DNA of 64,000 bases from an uncultured Kangiella sp. (lineage in GTDB: Bacteria > Pseudomonadota > Gammaproteobacteria > Enterobacterales > Kangiellaceae): positions 186,001 to 250,000 of the forward strand of contig CANNDL010000004.1 in the NCBI GenBank assembly GCA_947503435.1, in the 5' to 3' direction. Below are positions 17,890-27,718 of this stretch, in pieces. How positions within the stretch are numbered: the first letter of the stretch is position 1; the number at the start of each line of letters is the position of its first letter. A program made the position numbers and the translations under genes. The notes beneath the pieces are model-generated. The model had not been told where the DNA came from. It did not search any database and worked only from the letters and a program-made list of their open reading frames with translations.

Positions 17890-19125
17890 ATGAAAGATCG
17901 ATTATTTATTCGATTATTATCAGACCAAGAGTCAGTAGAATGGGGTCTTGTTAATTCTGAGGAATCAACCACCAAGTTTCTGGATCGTGGGAACTTATTG
18001 TTAGATGACCTTATCGCATTAGCTGAAATGGCTGAAGTAAATCCTGTAACCATGCTGATTCCTGCTCAACAAGTGAGAAGCTTTAATATAGATGCACCGA
18101 CAAAGAATCGGAAGCACTTAGAAAAAGCCGTTCCTTATTTATTAGAAGAGCAGATAATTGAGTCCGTTGATAGTCAGCACTTTGCCATTGCTGATGTTGA
18201 CTCAGCTAATAAAGTAGCTGTAAATGTAATTAGTAAAAAATACCTTTCTGATTTGTTGGCAAGACTAACAGAAGCAGGTGTCGAGGTAGACGAAATATAT
18301 GCCGATGCTGCAAGTTTGCCGGTATTTGATGATGCGTGGAGTATGCTGGATTCCGAGGTGCCATTGATTCGTCAAGGTGCTAATGAGTTTTGGTCTGCCT
18401 CAAAAGATGTGTTGGCAGATTTGTTAAAGTGGAATTTGAGCGAAGCCGCGCAAGATGAGCAAACTTTAACTCAAGCGGTTAGAGTTTTTAGCACTAAGCA
18501 AGATGCAAGTGGATTAGATGGGGTTCCGGGATTGGCTATTCAGCTTATGCCGATTGAGGATGAACTCGAATGGTTGGCTTCGCAAGAACGCAGTCAGTCA
18601 ATAAATTTATTGCAACAAGAATATAGTTCAAATAAAAAGTCAAATACGGATATGAGTCAATGGAAGTTACCATTAATGGCTGCATCGGTATTAGTAATTT
18701 CTGGTTTTATTTATTTAGGCAGTGAGTTATTTATCTTAAAAACGGAGCGTGATGAGTATCGTCAACAGGCACTAACTGAAGTTCAAAAACTCAGTCCTAA
18801 TATTGATGACAGTCGATTGGATTCAAAAATAGTTGAGATTAGTAACCTTTATCGAAAAGCCGCTGGTGGAAGTGGTAAAGTTAACGGGTTGATTAACTTA
18901 ATGGATAAAGTTTATGGCAAGATTGATTCAAATCAAGTGAAGCTTGAGCAATTAGATTTTAACTCGAAGCAAGGCACCATGAACTTAGATGTGCGAGCAC
19001 AAAACTATAGTGTTCTAACTGCTGCTCAACAACAGTTAGAACAGTCTGGACTGAATGTTGAGATGCGCAATGCTCGTGATAACAATGGAAGCTGGACAAC
19101 TCGTTTAGTAGTAAAGGTGAACTAA
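17890..19125 (+). CDS. gspL: Type II secretion inner-membrane protein GspL
   Basis: Links the ATPase GspE to the membrane platform. The N-terminal ~240 residues form the actin-like cytoplasmic domain (VTMLIPAQQVRSFNIDAPTKNRKHLEKAVPYLLEEQI), then one membrane helix (~residues 258-280) and a periplasmic ferredoxin-like domain (LNVEMRNARDNNGSWTTRLVVKV at the end). ATG 17890 (411 aa) was chosen over a TTG inside gspK because GGAG lies 8 bases upstream of the ATG. The stop overlaps the gspM start as TAATG. Confidence 0.94.
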   Translation: MKDRLFIRLLSDQESVEWGLVNSEESTTKFLDRGNLLLDDLIALAEMAEVNPVTMLIPAQQVRSFNIDAPTKNRKHLEKAVPYLLEEQIIESVDSQHFAIADVDSANKVAVNVISKKYLSDLLARLTEAGVEVDEIYADAASLPVFDDAWSMLDSEVPLIRQGANEFWSASKDVLADLLKWNLSEAAQDEQTLTQAVRVFSTKQDASGLDGVPGLAIQLMPIEDELEWLASQERSQSINLLQQEYSSNKKSNTDMSQWKLPLMAASVLVISGFIYLGSELFILKTERDEYRQQALTEVQKLSPNIDDSRLDSKIVEISNLYRKAAGGSGKVNGLINLMDKVYGKIDSNQVKLEQLDFNSKQGTMNLDVRAQNYSVLTAAQQQLEQSGLNVEMRNARDNNGSWTTRLVVKVN

Positions 19126-19601
19126 TGAGCGTTATAAAAAATTGGTATGCTGGCCTTAATCAGCGTGAAAGTGTCATGGTTAATATTTTGATGGTGGCAT
19201 TTGTTTTGCTGCTAATTTCATTGTTGGTAGTCATGCCTATTAAGGAATACAGAGCAACACTTATTGATGATAGAAATGCGCTAAAGGAGCAGGTTTCAAC
19301 ATTAAAAACGCAAGTGGCAACTTTGCAGGCAGGCGGGGTTCAAGCGTCTGGTGATCAGCCTTTAAATCAATTGCTAAGCCAGTCGGCCAGTCAGTTTGGC
19401 CTTAAGCTTTCAAATATTCAAGAGCGTAAGAGAAATCAAGAAATTCAATTAAGACTGGATGATGTAGAGTTTGACAGACTTATTCGCTGGGTTTCAAATT
19501 TGGAGCAAGCAAAAGGATTGATTGTGGAGAGTTTTAGAGTTTCTAAAACCGATGCTAACGGGAAAGTGGATGTCTCGCTAAAAGTATTAAAAGCGGGATA
19601 A
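19125..19601 (+). CDS. gspM: Type II secretion inner-membrane protein GspM
   Basis: Partner of GspL in the inner-membrane platform. The 158-aa protein has the family layout: a short cytoplasmic N-terminus (WYAGLNQRESVMV), one membrane helix at about residues 18-38, a coiled coil, and a ferredoxin-like periplasmic domain (DDVEFDRLIRWVSNLEQAKGLIVESFRV). Its start overlaps the gspL stop by one base. Confidence 0.93.
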   Translation: MSVIKNWYAGLNQRESVMVNILMVAFVLLLISLLVVMPIKEYRATLIDDRNALKEQVSTLKTQVATLQAGGVQASGDQPLNQLLSQSASQFGLKLSNIQERKRNQEIQLRLDDVEFDRLIRWVSNLEQAKGLIVESFRVSKTDANGKVDVSLKVLKAG

Positions 19602-19604
19602 CCA

Positions 19605-20363
19605 ATGAAAAAGAAAATCCTCGGCGTAATGCTGAGTGTATTGGTATTGCTAGTCATAGTTATTGCTATGGCACCTGCAAAAACTATATGGCCAATTGTT
19701 ACCAGCAAGCTACCTGCTAAGTTTCAAGCTATACAATCGGGAGAAATATCCGGTTCTATTTGGAATCCTCATTTCAAGCAAATTGCATATCAGAATACCG
19801 CTGTTAACAATGTGACTGCTGATATTAGTGTTATGAGTTTAATTTTTGCAGAGTTGAAAGCAGGAGTTGTTGTTGAAGATCCTACCTTAAAATTAAATGG
19901 CAATTTAGTCGCAACCGATAAAAATCTAAAGGTAACAGAACTAAATTTTACTATCGATGCAAAACGATTAGATGCTCATATGGAATTCCCCATCAAGGGC
20001 TTAAATGGAGTTATTTCAGGACTTATTGATTCAGCTTTCTTTACTTCAACTGGTGAGTGGTTAAGTGTAGATGGGTTAGGTAGCTGGGATAATGCCATTA
20101 TTAATTATTTAGATGAAAGTTTGGATTTGGGTAATTTTAATTTCCTGATCAAGACGGATAAAGAAAACAATTTACTTCTAGTGGTTTCGGATAACCAAGG
20201 TGTATTGGATTTAAAGGGCGAAATAAAATTCACCCCCAGCAAAAATTATCTTATCGATGTTACTACTCAGCAAAACTTACCGTCAGAACTTGAAACATGG
20301 ATAAAATCATTTGGCAAAAAACAGAATGATCGCTACCGGATTCAATGGAACGGCAAGCTTTAA
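19605..20363 (+). CDS. gspN: Type II secretion protein GspN
   Basis: GspN is an accessory type II secretion protein found in many but not all systems; its exact role is unresolved. The 252-aa protein has an N-terminal membrane anchor (residues ~4-24) followed by a beta-rich periplasmic domain. The motifs AIQSGEISGSIWNPHFKQI and LNGVISGLIDSAFFTS fit the family. It completes the order C-D-E-F-G-H-I-J-K-L-M-N. Its last 19 bases overlap the start of yrfG, so the operon seems to continue into the nucleotide-hydrolase genes. Confidence 0.9.
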   Translation: MKKKILGVMLSVLVLLVIVIAMAPAKTIWPIVTSKLPAKFQAIQSGEISGSIWNPHFKQIAYQNTAVNNVTADISVMSLIFAELKAGVVVEDPTLKLNGNLVATDKNLKVTELNFTIDAKRLDAHMEFPIKGLNGVISGLIDSAFFTSTGEWLSVDGLGSWDNAIINYLDESLDLGNFNFLIKTDKENNLLLVVSDNQGVLDLKGEIKFTPSKNYLIDVTTQQNLPSELETWIKSFGKKQNDRYRIQWNGKL

Positions 20364-21019
20364 TTAGCCTTAAAGAATGGGAGTCTATAGAGACTATTCT
20401 ACTAGATATGGATGGTACTCTTTTAGATCTGGCTTTTGATAATTATTTTTGGCTAGAGCTTATACCTAGAGCTTACGCGGAAAAACATATACTAAGTAAG
20501 GAGCAGGCTAACGGTTTTTTAAAAAATTTGTATCAGGAACATTATGGAACTCTTGAATGGTACTGCACGGATTTTTGGTCTAAAAAGTTAGAATTGGACA
20601 TCATTGGCTTGAAGCGGCAGGTTTCTGAAAAAGTAGAATATAGAACTGGAACCCTAGAGTTTTTACACAATGCAAAAGCTATGAATAAAAAAATATATTT
20701 AGTCACTAATGCCCACCCCGACACATTAAGAATCAAACTGAAAGTACGTGACTTTTCTAGATATTTTGAGCAGCTTTTATCAAGCCATGATACTGGTTAT
20801 CCAAAAGAAAGCATTAGATTTTGGGAGTCAATAGCCCTGAAATGGAACTTTGAAAGCAGTAAGACATTATTTATCGATGATAGCATTAGCATTCTTAAAA
20901 CGGCTAAAGAATTTGGGATAAAGCATGTTTTTGGTGTAACTCACCCTGATTCGAGTAGAGTGTCTATTTCAGTTGCTCCATTTAAAGGGGTTAATCGACT
21001 TTCTGAGTTAGTGTTATAG
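20345..21019 (+). CDS. yrfG: GMP/IMP nucleotidase YrfG (HAD superfamily)
   Basis: Cytoplasmic haloacid-dehalogenase-type phosphatase; E. coli YrfG hydrolyses purine nucleotides such as GMP and IMP. HAD motif I is DMDGTLLDL (residues ~21-29), motif II is LVTNAHP, and the motif III/IV region shows Lys in TGYPKESIRFW and FIDDSISILKTA. Length is 224 aa. The cap-domain sequence FDNYFWLELIPRAYAEKH matches the YrfG subgroup. It overlaps gspN and precedes nudE by 13 bases. In many gammaproteobacteria yrfG and nudE flank hslR; here the type II operon separates them. Confidence 0.9.
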   Translation: MERQALISLKEWESIETILLDMDGTLLDLAFDNYFWLELIPRAYAEKHILSKEQANGFLKNLYQEHYGTLEWYCTDFWSKKLELDIIGLKRQVSEKVEYRTGTLEFLHNAKAMNKKIYLVTNAHPDTLRIKLKVRDFSRYFEQLLSSHDTGYPKESIRFWESIALKWNFESSKTLFIDDSISILKTAKEFGIKHVFGVTHPDSSRVSISVAPFKGVNRLSELVL

Positions 21020-21032
21020 CAAACTTTATATT

Positions 21033-21581
21033 ATGAATAAATTACCGAAAATTAAATCATCTCAGTTAATCGCTAAAACAAGAATATTTTCTGTTGAGGA
21101 ACTGGCGATGGAGTTTTCCAATGGGGAGCAGCGTATTTACGAAAGACTTAAAGCAGGCTCTAATGGTGCTGTCATGGTAATTCCTGTGCTTGATGATGAG
21201 AACTTCTTGCTGATAAAAGAATATGCTGCTGGAGTAGAGGCTTATGAGTTAGCTTTCCCCAAAGGATTAATAGAGCCGAATGAAGTAGCGGAAGATGCCG
21301 CTAATAGGGAGTTGCAAGAAGAAGCAGGCTATGCAGCAAAAAAACTTAGTCAGCTTAAGCAAATAAGCCTAGCGCCAGGCTATTTAAGTCACAAAATGCA
21401 TTTAGTATTAGCGCAAGAATTATACCCATCAAAATTAGAAGGTGATGAGCCAGAACCAATAGAGGTTGTGCCATGGAAGTTTTCTGAAATTGATGAGTTA
21501 CTTAAGCGCAAGGATTTTACTGAAGCAAGAAGCATCGCTGCACTTTATTTATTGCAAATGTACTTAGCAAAGCTTGATTAG
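21033..21581 (+). CDS. nudE: ADP compounds hydrolase NudE (Nudix)
   Basis: Nudix hydrolase that cleaves ADP-ribose, Ap3A and NADH-type dinucleotides to AMP and a second product. The full Nudix box is present at residues ~86-108: G-x5-E-x7-R-E-L-Q-E-E-A-G-Y within the stretch starting GLIEPNEVAED. The preceding AYELAFPKG and following ISLAPGYLSHKMHLVLA agree with NudE. Length is 182 aa. It closes the plus-strand operon and overlaps the end of the convergent ctpA by 4 bases; no obvious terminator hairpin is seen there. Confidence 0.94.
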   Translation: MNKLPKIKSSQLIAKTRIFSVEELAMEFSNGEQRIYERLKAGSNGAVMVIPVLDDENFLLIKEYAAGVEAYELAFPKGLIEPNEVAEDAANRELQEEAGYAAKKLSQLKQISLAPGYLSHKMHLVLAQELYPSKLEGDEPEPIEVVPWKFSEIDELLKRKDFTEARSIAALYLLQMYLAKLD

Positions 21582-22801
21582 TTCTTTATTGAGCTGGTTG
21601 ATTCATTATTAGATAGTTTTTTTACGGCAGCAACTACTTGGTTATCAACTTTATAATTCGGTTCTCCTTCTGCTAATTCACCTTCAAACTCTTCATGTGC
21701 AATTTTAATATCGGGAGTAATTCCTAAGTCTCTAATGGAACGATCATTGGGAGTGTAATAAAGGGCCGTAGTGAGCTTTATTCCGCCTCCACCATGAATA
21801 GGGTAAATAGTTTGAACCGAACCTTTACCATAAGATTGAGAACCTAGTATTAATGCTCTTTTATGATCTTGTAATGCGCCAGATACGATTTCTGAGGCAG
21901 AAGCGCTAATACCGTTTACTAAAACAATCAATGGACGGTTACGTAGGATATCTCCAGAGGTAGCGCGATATTCTTGGTTAGAATCTTCTAGTCGCCCTTT
22001 AGTAGAAACTATAATGCCCTCGTGTAAAAACAAATCACTAACTGCTACTGCCATTTCTAAAATTCCGCCTGGATTATTTCTAAGATCTAATATAAGTCCT
22101 TGCAATGGGGCTTTATTATTTTTCTCCATCTTGGTTATAGCTTGGGTTAAATCTTTAGCGGTTCTGGTTTGGAATTCACCAATTCGTGCGTAGCCAATAT
22201 TGGGTTCTATTAACTCATAACTAACACTGGTAAATTGAATAATTTTTCTTTTAAGACTGACTTGTTTTGGTTCGTCTGAATTTTCAGAAATAATAGTCAG
22301 TTTTAATTTTGAATTAGGGATTCCTCTGAGTAACTCGCTGCCTTCATTGACCGATAAACCTACAGTAGTTTGCCCGTCAACAGCAACGATTTTATCGTTT
22401 AGTTGTAGACCTGCTTTTTGTGCTGGAGAGTCATCAAAAATAAAACGAACATAGATGGCATCTTCTAAATGATCGGCTCTTATGCCAATCCCGCCATATT
22501 CGCCACGCGCAGATTCTTCTAGTTGCTCAAAACCAGTTTCATTTAAGTAGCGGGAATGTTTATCTAAATTATTAACCATGCCTTTGATAGCATTTTCTAA
22601 AATTTCTTTGTCAGAAAGTTCATTGACATAAACTTTTTTTATTTGTGCATATACATCAGTTAGAGTTACTAACTCATCTAGCGGTAATTCTTCTATCTTA
22701 GAATTTTCTTTTCTACTTTTTTTAAATGCTTCTTCTTTATGTTCAGCAAGGGTAGAGAAGCTTATGAATAAAAAAATAGTTAATAGAAATAATTTGTGCA
22801 T
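21578..22801 (-). CDS. ctpA: Carboxyl-terminal processing protease (S41 family)
   Basis: Periplasmic serine protease with a Ser/Lys catalytic dyad, which in relatives trims cell-wall hydrolase regulators and other envelope proteins. Signal peptide at residues 1-19 (FSTLA/EHKEE). The PDZ domain shows GGIGIRADHLEDAIYVRFIF and GLQLNDKIVAVDGQ. The protease core shows GLILDLRNNPGGILEMAV, the Ser in VNGISASASEIVSGAL, and the Lys in SQSYGKGSVQTI. Length is 407 aa. It is the last gene of gpmI-envC-ctpA, an order also found in Pseudomonas. Confidence 0.95.
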   Translation of the reverse strand: MHKLFLLTIFLFISFSTLAEHKEEAFKKSRKENSKIEELPLDELVTLTDVYAQIKKVYVNELSDKEILENAIKGMVNNLDKHSRYLNETGFEQLEESARGEYGGIGIRADHLEDAIYVRFIFDDSPAQKAGLQLNDKIVAVDGQTTVGLSVNEGSELLRGIPNSKLKLTIISENSDEPKQVSLKRKIIQFTSVSYELIEPNIGYARIGEFQTRTAKDLTQAITKMEKNNKAPLQGLILDLRNNPGGILEMAVAVSDLFLHEGIIVSTKGRLEDSNQEYRATSGDILRNRPLIVLVNGISASASEIVSGALQDHKRALILGSQSYGKGSVQTIYPIHGGGGIKLTTALYYTPNDRSIRDLGITPDIKIAHEEFEGELAEGEPNYKVDNQVVAAVKKLSNNESTSSIKN

Positions 22802-22820
22802 ATGCTTCTCTTAGTTGATT

Positions 22821-23960
22821 TTACTGCTTAATCCATCTTAGCGGGTTTTGCGGTTTTCCTTTATAGCGAATTTCGAAATATAATCCTGTTTGAGAAAAAC
22901 CGCCACTTTGTCCTATTGTAGCAATGGGTTCACCAGCTTCTACGAAATCACCAGCATTTTTCAGTAATGCTTGGTTATGTCCGTATAAAGATAAATAGCC
23001 TTTACCATGATCGATAATAGTCATTAATCCAAAGCCACGCAACCAGTCAGCGAATACAACCCGTCCTTGTTGTATGGATTGAATTTCTTGGCCTTCTTTC
23101 CCAGCAATAATAATACCATTCCATCGTAATGAGCTGTCCAGCTTCGTAGTCCCAAATCGGTGTAAAATATTACCTCTTACAGGCCAATTTAGTTTGCGCT
23201 TAAAAGATGAAAGTCCTTGTAACGATTGAGGCGGGCTGAAATTTTTTAAAGTTTCTTCCAGCTGAGCTAGTAATTTTTGAAGTTCTTGCTCATTTCGTTT
23301 TAGTTTTGTAAGGCGCTGATTATTAGAAGAATACTCATCTTTTAATGCTGTTAATGCTTGTTGTTGCGTTTGTTTTGATGCTACTTGTGCTTGCTGTTGC
23401 TTTTCTTGAGAGGCTTTAAGTTGTTCTAATTCAAGAATGTTAGCATTAACTTCGTCACTAATAATGAGTAAACGTTTAAGGTTATCCTGTAATGACTGAA
23501 TGGTTTCAACACGGGCTTTGTTTAAATAGTCGTAGTACTTCAAAATTCGAGTGACTTTTGCTGGGTCTTCCTGATTTAGCAGTAACTTTATATATTCTTG
23601 ATTACCCGAAGCGTAAGCGCTGCGTAACTGATTAGCTAATAGTGATTTTTGTTTTTTGCTGCTGGCCTGTTTTTGCTTTTGTTCTTTTTGTAAAGAATTC
23701 AGGTTGTGCTGATTCGCTTTGATAGAGGCTTGAGTGCTTCTTAGTGCTTGAGTAGCTTGAGATAAAGCTTTATCTGCAACCGCTAATCGCTTTTCTGCTG
23801 TAGATTGCTGCTGTTGATTTTGTGACAGTTCTTTTTGAACAGAGTTAATGGCAGCTCTTAACTCTTTAAGCTCTTGCTCGGTTTTTGCCTTATCCGCTTT
23901 TACACCATTAGTACTAACTAATAGTGTAAAAACAAACAGGCAATAAATTGACTTTAACAA
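22821..23960 (-). CDS. envC: Murein hydrolase activator EnvC (degenerate LytM domain)
   Basis: Periplasmic activator of the division amidases AmiA/AmiB. The 379-aa protein has a signal peptide (residues 1-22), long Gln/Lys-rich coiled coils (~25-245) and a C-terminal M23/LytM fold. The zinc site is incomplete: where catalytic members have His and Asp this protein reads SSLRWNGIIIAG, and GLYFEIRYKG lacks the HxH of active enzymes. That is the known state of EnvC, which activates rather than cuts, so it is not decay. It sits between gpmI and ctpA with 1 and 19 base gaps. Confidence 0.94.
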   Translation of the reverse strand: MLKSIYCLFVFTLLVSTNGVKADKAKTEQELKELRAAINSVQKELSQNQQQQSTAEKRLAVADKALSQATQALRSTQASIKANQHNLNSLQKEQKQKQASSKKQKSLLANQLRSAYASGNQEYIKLLLNQEDPAKVTRILKYYDYLNKARVETIQSLQDNLKRLLIISDEVNANILELEQLKASQEKQQQAQVASKQTQQQALTALKDEYSSNNQRLTKLKRNEQELQKLLAQLEETLKNFSPPQSLQGLSSFKRKLNWPVRGNILHRFGTTKLDSSLRWNGIIIAGKEGQEIQSIQQGRVVFADWLRGFGLMTIIDHGKGYLSLYGHNQALLKNAGDFVEAGEPIATIGQSGGFSQTGLYFEIRYKGKPQNPLRWIKQ

Positions 23961-23961
23961 A

Positions 23962-25500
23962 TTATTGGGTCAACTCAAAAATAGGACGACCAGTCATTTC
24001 TTCGGGTACTGGCAAGTCCATTAATTTGAGCATTGTAGGGGCTAAGTCTGATAAGACCCCATCTTTAATTTTGACGCGGGAATTGCGACCAACATATAGC
24101 AATGGAACGGGCTCCGAGGTATGTGCTGTATGAGCTTGACCAGTAGTTGCATCAGCCATTTTTTCGGCATTCCCATGGTCGGCAGTAATAAGTGCCTCAC
24201 CTCCAACTTTCTCAAGTGCTGCTACGATACGGCCAACGCAAGTATCTAGTGCTTCAATCGCTTTTACCGTGGCTTCAAAGTTGCCAGTATGGCCAACCAT
24301 ATCAGGATTTGCAAAATTGCAGATAATTACGTCGTGAGTCTGGTTCTCGATTACATTAATGAGTTTATCCGTGACTTTGTCCGCATGCATTTCTGGTTGT
24401 AAGTCGTATGTGGCAACATTAGGCGAAGGAATTAATTCGCGATCTTCGCCTGTAAAGGGCTCTTCAACGCCACCATTAAAAAAGAAAGTTACGTGGGCAT
24501 ATTTTTCTGTTTCAGCAATGCGTAATTGCTTCTTACCAAGGTTTTGTAAATGTTCGCCTAGTACGTTTTGCATACTAATTGGCGCATAAGCTACTGAAGT
24601 ATTAATGTCGGCGGCATATTGAGTCAACATTACGAAGTCCGCTAGTTCGGGTTTGGTCTTGCGCTCAAAGCCGTGAAAGTCACTATCAACAAAAGCTCGG
24701 CTTAGCTGGCGGGCGCGATCAGCGCGATAGTTCATAAAAATTACTGAATCGCCGTCTTCTATAGGTGCCGCCTCGCCAATAACACTGGTTTTTACAAATT
24801 CATCATTCTCATCTCGCTCATATGCTGCTGCCAAGGCTTCAGTTGCTGAGGAGTAAGTAAATTCAGACTCGCTACGAGTTAGCATATTGAATGCAGTTTC
24901 TACCCGCTCCCAACGATTATCGCGATCCATGGCATAGTATCGCCCCGTCATAGTTGCAATTCGTGCATTGCCGGCTTCTGCGCAAACTTTTTCCATGGAT
25001 TCAAGGCTAGGTTTAGCTGAGCGAGGAGGCATATCGCGACCATCTAAAAATGCATGCACATAAACTTTATTTGCACCGCGTTGTTTGGCTAACTTAATAG
25101 CCGCATGGATATGCTTTTCATGGCTATGAACACCGCCGGGTGATAACAAGCCCATTAAATGCACTGCATTGCCATTAGCTACTGCCTTATCAATGGCGTT
25201 AACTAACGCTGAATTTTCGAAGAAATCGCCATCTTTGATCGCTTTGCTAATGCGGGTGTAATCTTGATAAACCACGCGGCCCGCGCCAAGATTTAAATGA
25301 CCCACTTCAGAATTGCCCATTTGGCCTTCAGGCAAGCCAACATCTGTTCCTGAACCTGAGATTAGAGTTTTTGAATATTTTTCCCAATATTTATCCCAAT
25401 TTGGGGTGTTGGCCGCCATAATGGCATTGTCTTTAGGATCTTCGGAATAGCCCCAGCCATCAAGGATAATAAGAGCCATTGGTTTAACAGATTGAGTCAT
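23962..25500 (-). CDS. gpmI: 2,3-bisphosphoglycerate-independent phosphoglycerate mutase
   Basis: Glycolytic enzyme interconverting 3- and 2-phosphoglycerate, with two metal ions and no cofactor. The 512-aa length is standard. [11 protein letters not shown] near residue 10 carries a metal ligand; the phosphorylated Ser is S64 in [48 protein letters not shown] and [11 protein letters not shown] are conserved. The gene is first in gpmI-envC-ctpA and is divergent from qmcA across a 197-base gap. Confidence 0.98.
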   Translation of the reverse strand: MTQSVKPMALIILDGWGYSEDPKDNAIMAANTPNWDKYWEKYSKTLISGSGTDVGLPEGQMGNSEVGHLNLGAGRVVYQDYTRISKAIKDGDFFENSALVNAIDKAVANGNAVHLMGLLSPGGVHSHEKHIHAAIKLAKQRGANKVYVHAFLDGRDMPPRSAKPSLESMEKVCAEAGNARIATMTGRYYAMDRDNRWERVETAFNMLTRSESEFTYSSATEALAAAYERDENDEFVKTSVIGEAAPIEDGDSVIFMNYRADRARQLSRAFVDSDFHGFERKTKPELADFVMLTQYAADINTSVAYAPISMQNVLGEHLQNLGKKQLRIAETEKYAHVTFFFNGGVEEPFTGEDRELIPSPNVATYDLQPEMHADKVTDKLINVIENQTHDVIICNFANPDMVGHTGNFEATVKAIEALDTCVGRIVAALEKVGGEALITADHGNAEKMADATTGQAHTAHTSEPVPLLYVGRNSRVKIKDGVLSDLAPTMLKLMDLPVPEEMTGRPIFELTQ

Positions 25501-25697
25501 AGAATAGTGCGGTTACGCTAAAATTTGCACCTATTGTACCTGTTGCCTAAAAACTAGGCTAGAGTGAAGAGAAAATTGCTATCTTTCATAATTGGTAACA
25601 CTAAAGCGATTGATTTTCTTAGTATAATCCCCATATATTAGAATAATAAGTCGCCATTTGAGCGATATTTTTCAATAACTATAAATAGGAGCTTGCT

Positions 25698-26609
25698 ATG
25701 GAAATTGTTATCGGTGCTATTGCTGCATTTGCTATTTTCTTAATTATATCTGGGGTTAAAACGGTTTCTCAGGGTTTCGAATATACTGTGGAGCGTTTCG
25801 GTAAATTGAAAACTGTTTTGTCCCCTGGTCTACATATCATTGTGCCAGTAGTGGACAAAATTGGCGCTAAAGTCAATATGATGGAACAGGTTTTAGATAT
25901 CCCTGCACAACAAGTTATTTCACAAGATAATGCTACCGTTACTATTGATGCAGTTTGCTTCTATCAAGTAGTTGATGCGGTTAAAGCCACTTATGAAGTG
26001 AATCAATTACATCGTGCCATGCAGAATTTGGTGATGACTAACATCCGTACTGTATTAGGTTCGATGGATTTAGATGAAATGCTTTCTAAGCGTGATGAAA
26101 TCAACGCTCGTATCTTAGGCATCGTTGATGAAGCGACTAACCCTTGGGGCGTAAAAGTTACTCGTATTGAGATCAAAGACATTTTACCACCAAGAGATTT
26201 AGTGGATGCGATGGCGCGTCAGATGAAAGCTGAACGTTTAAAGCGTGCCCAAATCTTAGATGCAGAAGGTACTAAGCAAGCTGAAGTTCTAGAAGCTGAA
26301 GGTATGAAGATTGCTCAAATACTAAAAGCCGAAGGTGAAAAAGAGGCAGCTTTCCGTGAAGCGGAGGCTCGCGAGCGACAGGCTGAAGCGGAAGCCAATG
26401 CAACGCAGATGGTTTCAAAGGCGATTGCTGAAGGTAATGTGCAAGCGATTAACTATTTCGTTGCTCAAAAATACGTGGATGCTTTAGGTCAGATTGCGAC
26501 TTCTGATAACCAGAAGGTCTTGATGATGCCATTAGAAGCTTCATCGGTGATTGGCTCTGTCGCAGGTATTGCTGAGTTAGCTCAAGAAGCATTCAGTAAA
26601 AAGTCTTAA
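25698..26609 (+). CDS. qmcA: SPFH/Band 7 membrane protein QmcA
   Basis: Flotillin/stomatin-like inner-membrane scaffold; E. coli QmcA forms large cage-like assemblies. An N-terminal membrane helix (residues ~2-20) is followed by the SPFH domain ([42 protein letters not shown]) and a long Ala/Glu-rich coiled coil (~185-260, [20 protein letters not shown]). Length is 303 aa. The downstream nfeD-like gene, 22 bases on, is the usual partner. A TATAAT box at 25623-25628 is a possible -10, but no good -35 accompanies it. Confidence 0.95.
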   Translation: MEIVIGAIAAFAIFLIISGVKTVSQGFEYTVERFGKLKTVLSPGLHIIVPVVDKIGAKVNMMEQVLDIPAQQVISQDNATVTIDAVCFYQVVDAVKATYEVNQLHRAMQNLVMTNIRTVLGSMDLDEMLSKRDEINARILGIVDEATNPWGVKVTRIEIKDILPPRDLVDAMARQMKAERLKRAQILDAEGTKQAEVLEAEGMKIAQILKAEGEKEAAFREAEARERQAEAEANATQMVSKAIAEGNVQAINYFVAQKYVDALGQIATSDNQKVLMMPLEASSVIGSVAGIAELAQEAFSKKS

Positions 26610-26631
26610 TCGATACCAATAAGGGGACTTT

Positions 26632-27084
26632 ATGGAATTCTTTATGAATATGGAATATTGGCACTGGCTGGTGTTAGGTTTAGTGCTGTTGATTCTTGAA
26701 ATGTTTGCTCCCGGCGCAATCTTGTTATGGTTCGGTGTGGCAGGGTTAGTGGTGGGTGTGTTGCAGCTGATTTTCGGTGATTTGATAGGCCCACAGATGC
26801 AATGGCTATTATTTTCAATCTTTTCGATTGTCAGTATTGTGGCTTGGAAGTCTTATGCCAGAAAACACAAGATTGATGTTCGGGATGAAAATGACACTCT
26901 GAATCAGCGTGGTAAATCCTTGATTGGCAAAGAGTTTGTACTAAGCCAAGCGATCATTAATGGTGTTGGTAAGGCTCGAGTCGGTGATACTTACTGGCGT
27001 GTCATGGGCCCTGATATGGCCGTAAATGCACGAGTAAAAGTGGTTGGTTTTGAAGGTGCAAGCTTGAAAGTAGAGGCCGCATAA
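26632..27084 (+). CDS. NfeD-family membrane protein
   Basis: A short NfeD (150 aa) of the YbbJ type, which pairs with QmcA-class SPFH proteins. Two or three membrane segments lie within residues ~10-75 (WHWLVLGLVLLILEMFAPGAILLWFGVAGLVVGVLQ). The C-terminal OB-fold is marked by LNQRGKSLIGKEFVLSQAIINGVGKARVGDTYWRVMG. Such pairs are thought to organise membrane domains. It is co-transcribed with qmcA and followed by a strong terminator. Confidence 0.92.
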   Translation: MEFFMNMEYWHWLVLGLVLLILEMFAPGAILLWFGVAGLVVGVLQLIFGDLIGPQMQWLLFSIFSIVSIVAWKSYARKHKIDVRDENDTLNQRGKSLIGKEFVLSQAIINGVGKARVGDTYWRVMGPDMAVNARVKVVGFEGASLKVEAA

Positions 27085-27109
27085 ATACATAGATCGCTAT
27101 TTTAATATT

Positions 27110-27139
27110 AAAAGGCAAACCGAAAGGTTTGCCTTTTTT
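27110..27139 (+). terminator. Rho-independent terminator after the nfeD-like gene
   Basis: Stem AAAGGCAAACC / GGTTTGCCTTT with a GAAA tetraloop, followed by a T-run. It lies 26 bases after the stop of the nfeD-like gene. Confidence 0.93.
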
Positions 27140-27257
27140 ACTTTTTAGAAAGGGAGCCCTTGAAAAACTAGGTTTGAGACATCATTTGTGTATAATGCAT
27201 TATCTTGTATTACTGGCACCGTCTGCTAGTAATTCCATAACCTAACGTAAGATTATT

Positions 27258-27683
27258 ATGGATCAACTGATTGAATTTTTTACTAATCACTACCTTTTAG
27301 GTGGTGCTTGGATATTAGTGGCTGCTTTATTGGTAGTTAGCTATGTCCAAACCGCTATGAGTGGCTCACAAAATTTAACGACTGTGGGGTTGACTGAAAT
27401 GGTCAATCGCAGCGATGGTAAAGTGGTCGATTTGCGTGCAATCGCAGACTTTAATAAAGGTCATATTCCGGGCTCAATGAATGTTCCTTTTACCAAGTTA
27501 AAAGAAAGCATCAAAGATCTTGAAAAGTATCAAGAGAGCCCCATGATTATGGTTTGTAACACTGGTATGCAAGCAGGTGCTGCTTCGACTATGTTACGAG
27601 CTCAGGGTTTCAAGGATGTCCATAAATTAAAAGGTGGCATTCAATCTTGGAGCGCTGAGAATTTACCTTTGAAAAAAGGTTAA
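27258..27683 (+). CDS. Membrane-anchored rhodanese-like protein (YibN type)
   Basis: Single-domain sulfurtransferase, 141 aa, with an N-terminal membrane helix (~residues 12-32) and a rhodanese domain carrying catalytic C100 in MVCNTGMQAG. The FNKGHIPGSMNVPFTKL segment is typical. The physiological acceptor is unknown. It heads the conserved set yibN-grxC-secB-gpsA known from E. coli and Pseudomonas. A TATAAT box at 27191-27196 is a likely -10, though without a clear -35. Confidence 0.92.
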   Translation: MDQLIEFFTNHYLLGGAWILVAALLVVSYVQTAMSGSQNLTTVGLTEMVNRSDGKVVDLRAIADFNKGHIPGSMNVPFTKLKESIKDLEKYQESPMIMVCNTGMQAGAASTMLRAQGFKDVHKLKGGIQSWSAENLPLKKG

Positions 27684-27718
27684 TGGATAGTTAAACCTGT
27701 AATTAAGAGAGTCCAATT

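Noticed and set aside
22821-23960. Loss of zinc ligands in EnvC as a sign of a decaying peptidase
   Set aside because: Degenerate LytM sites are the normal state of EnvC-type amidase activators.
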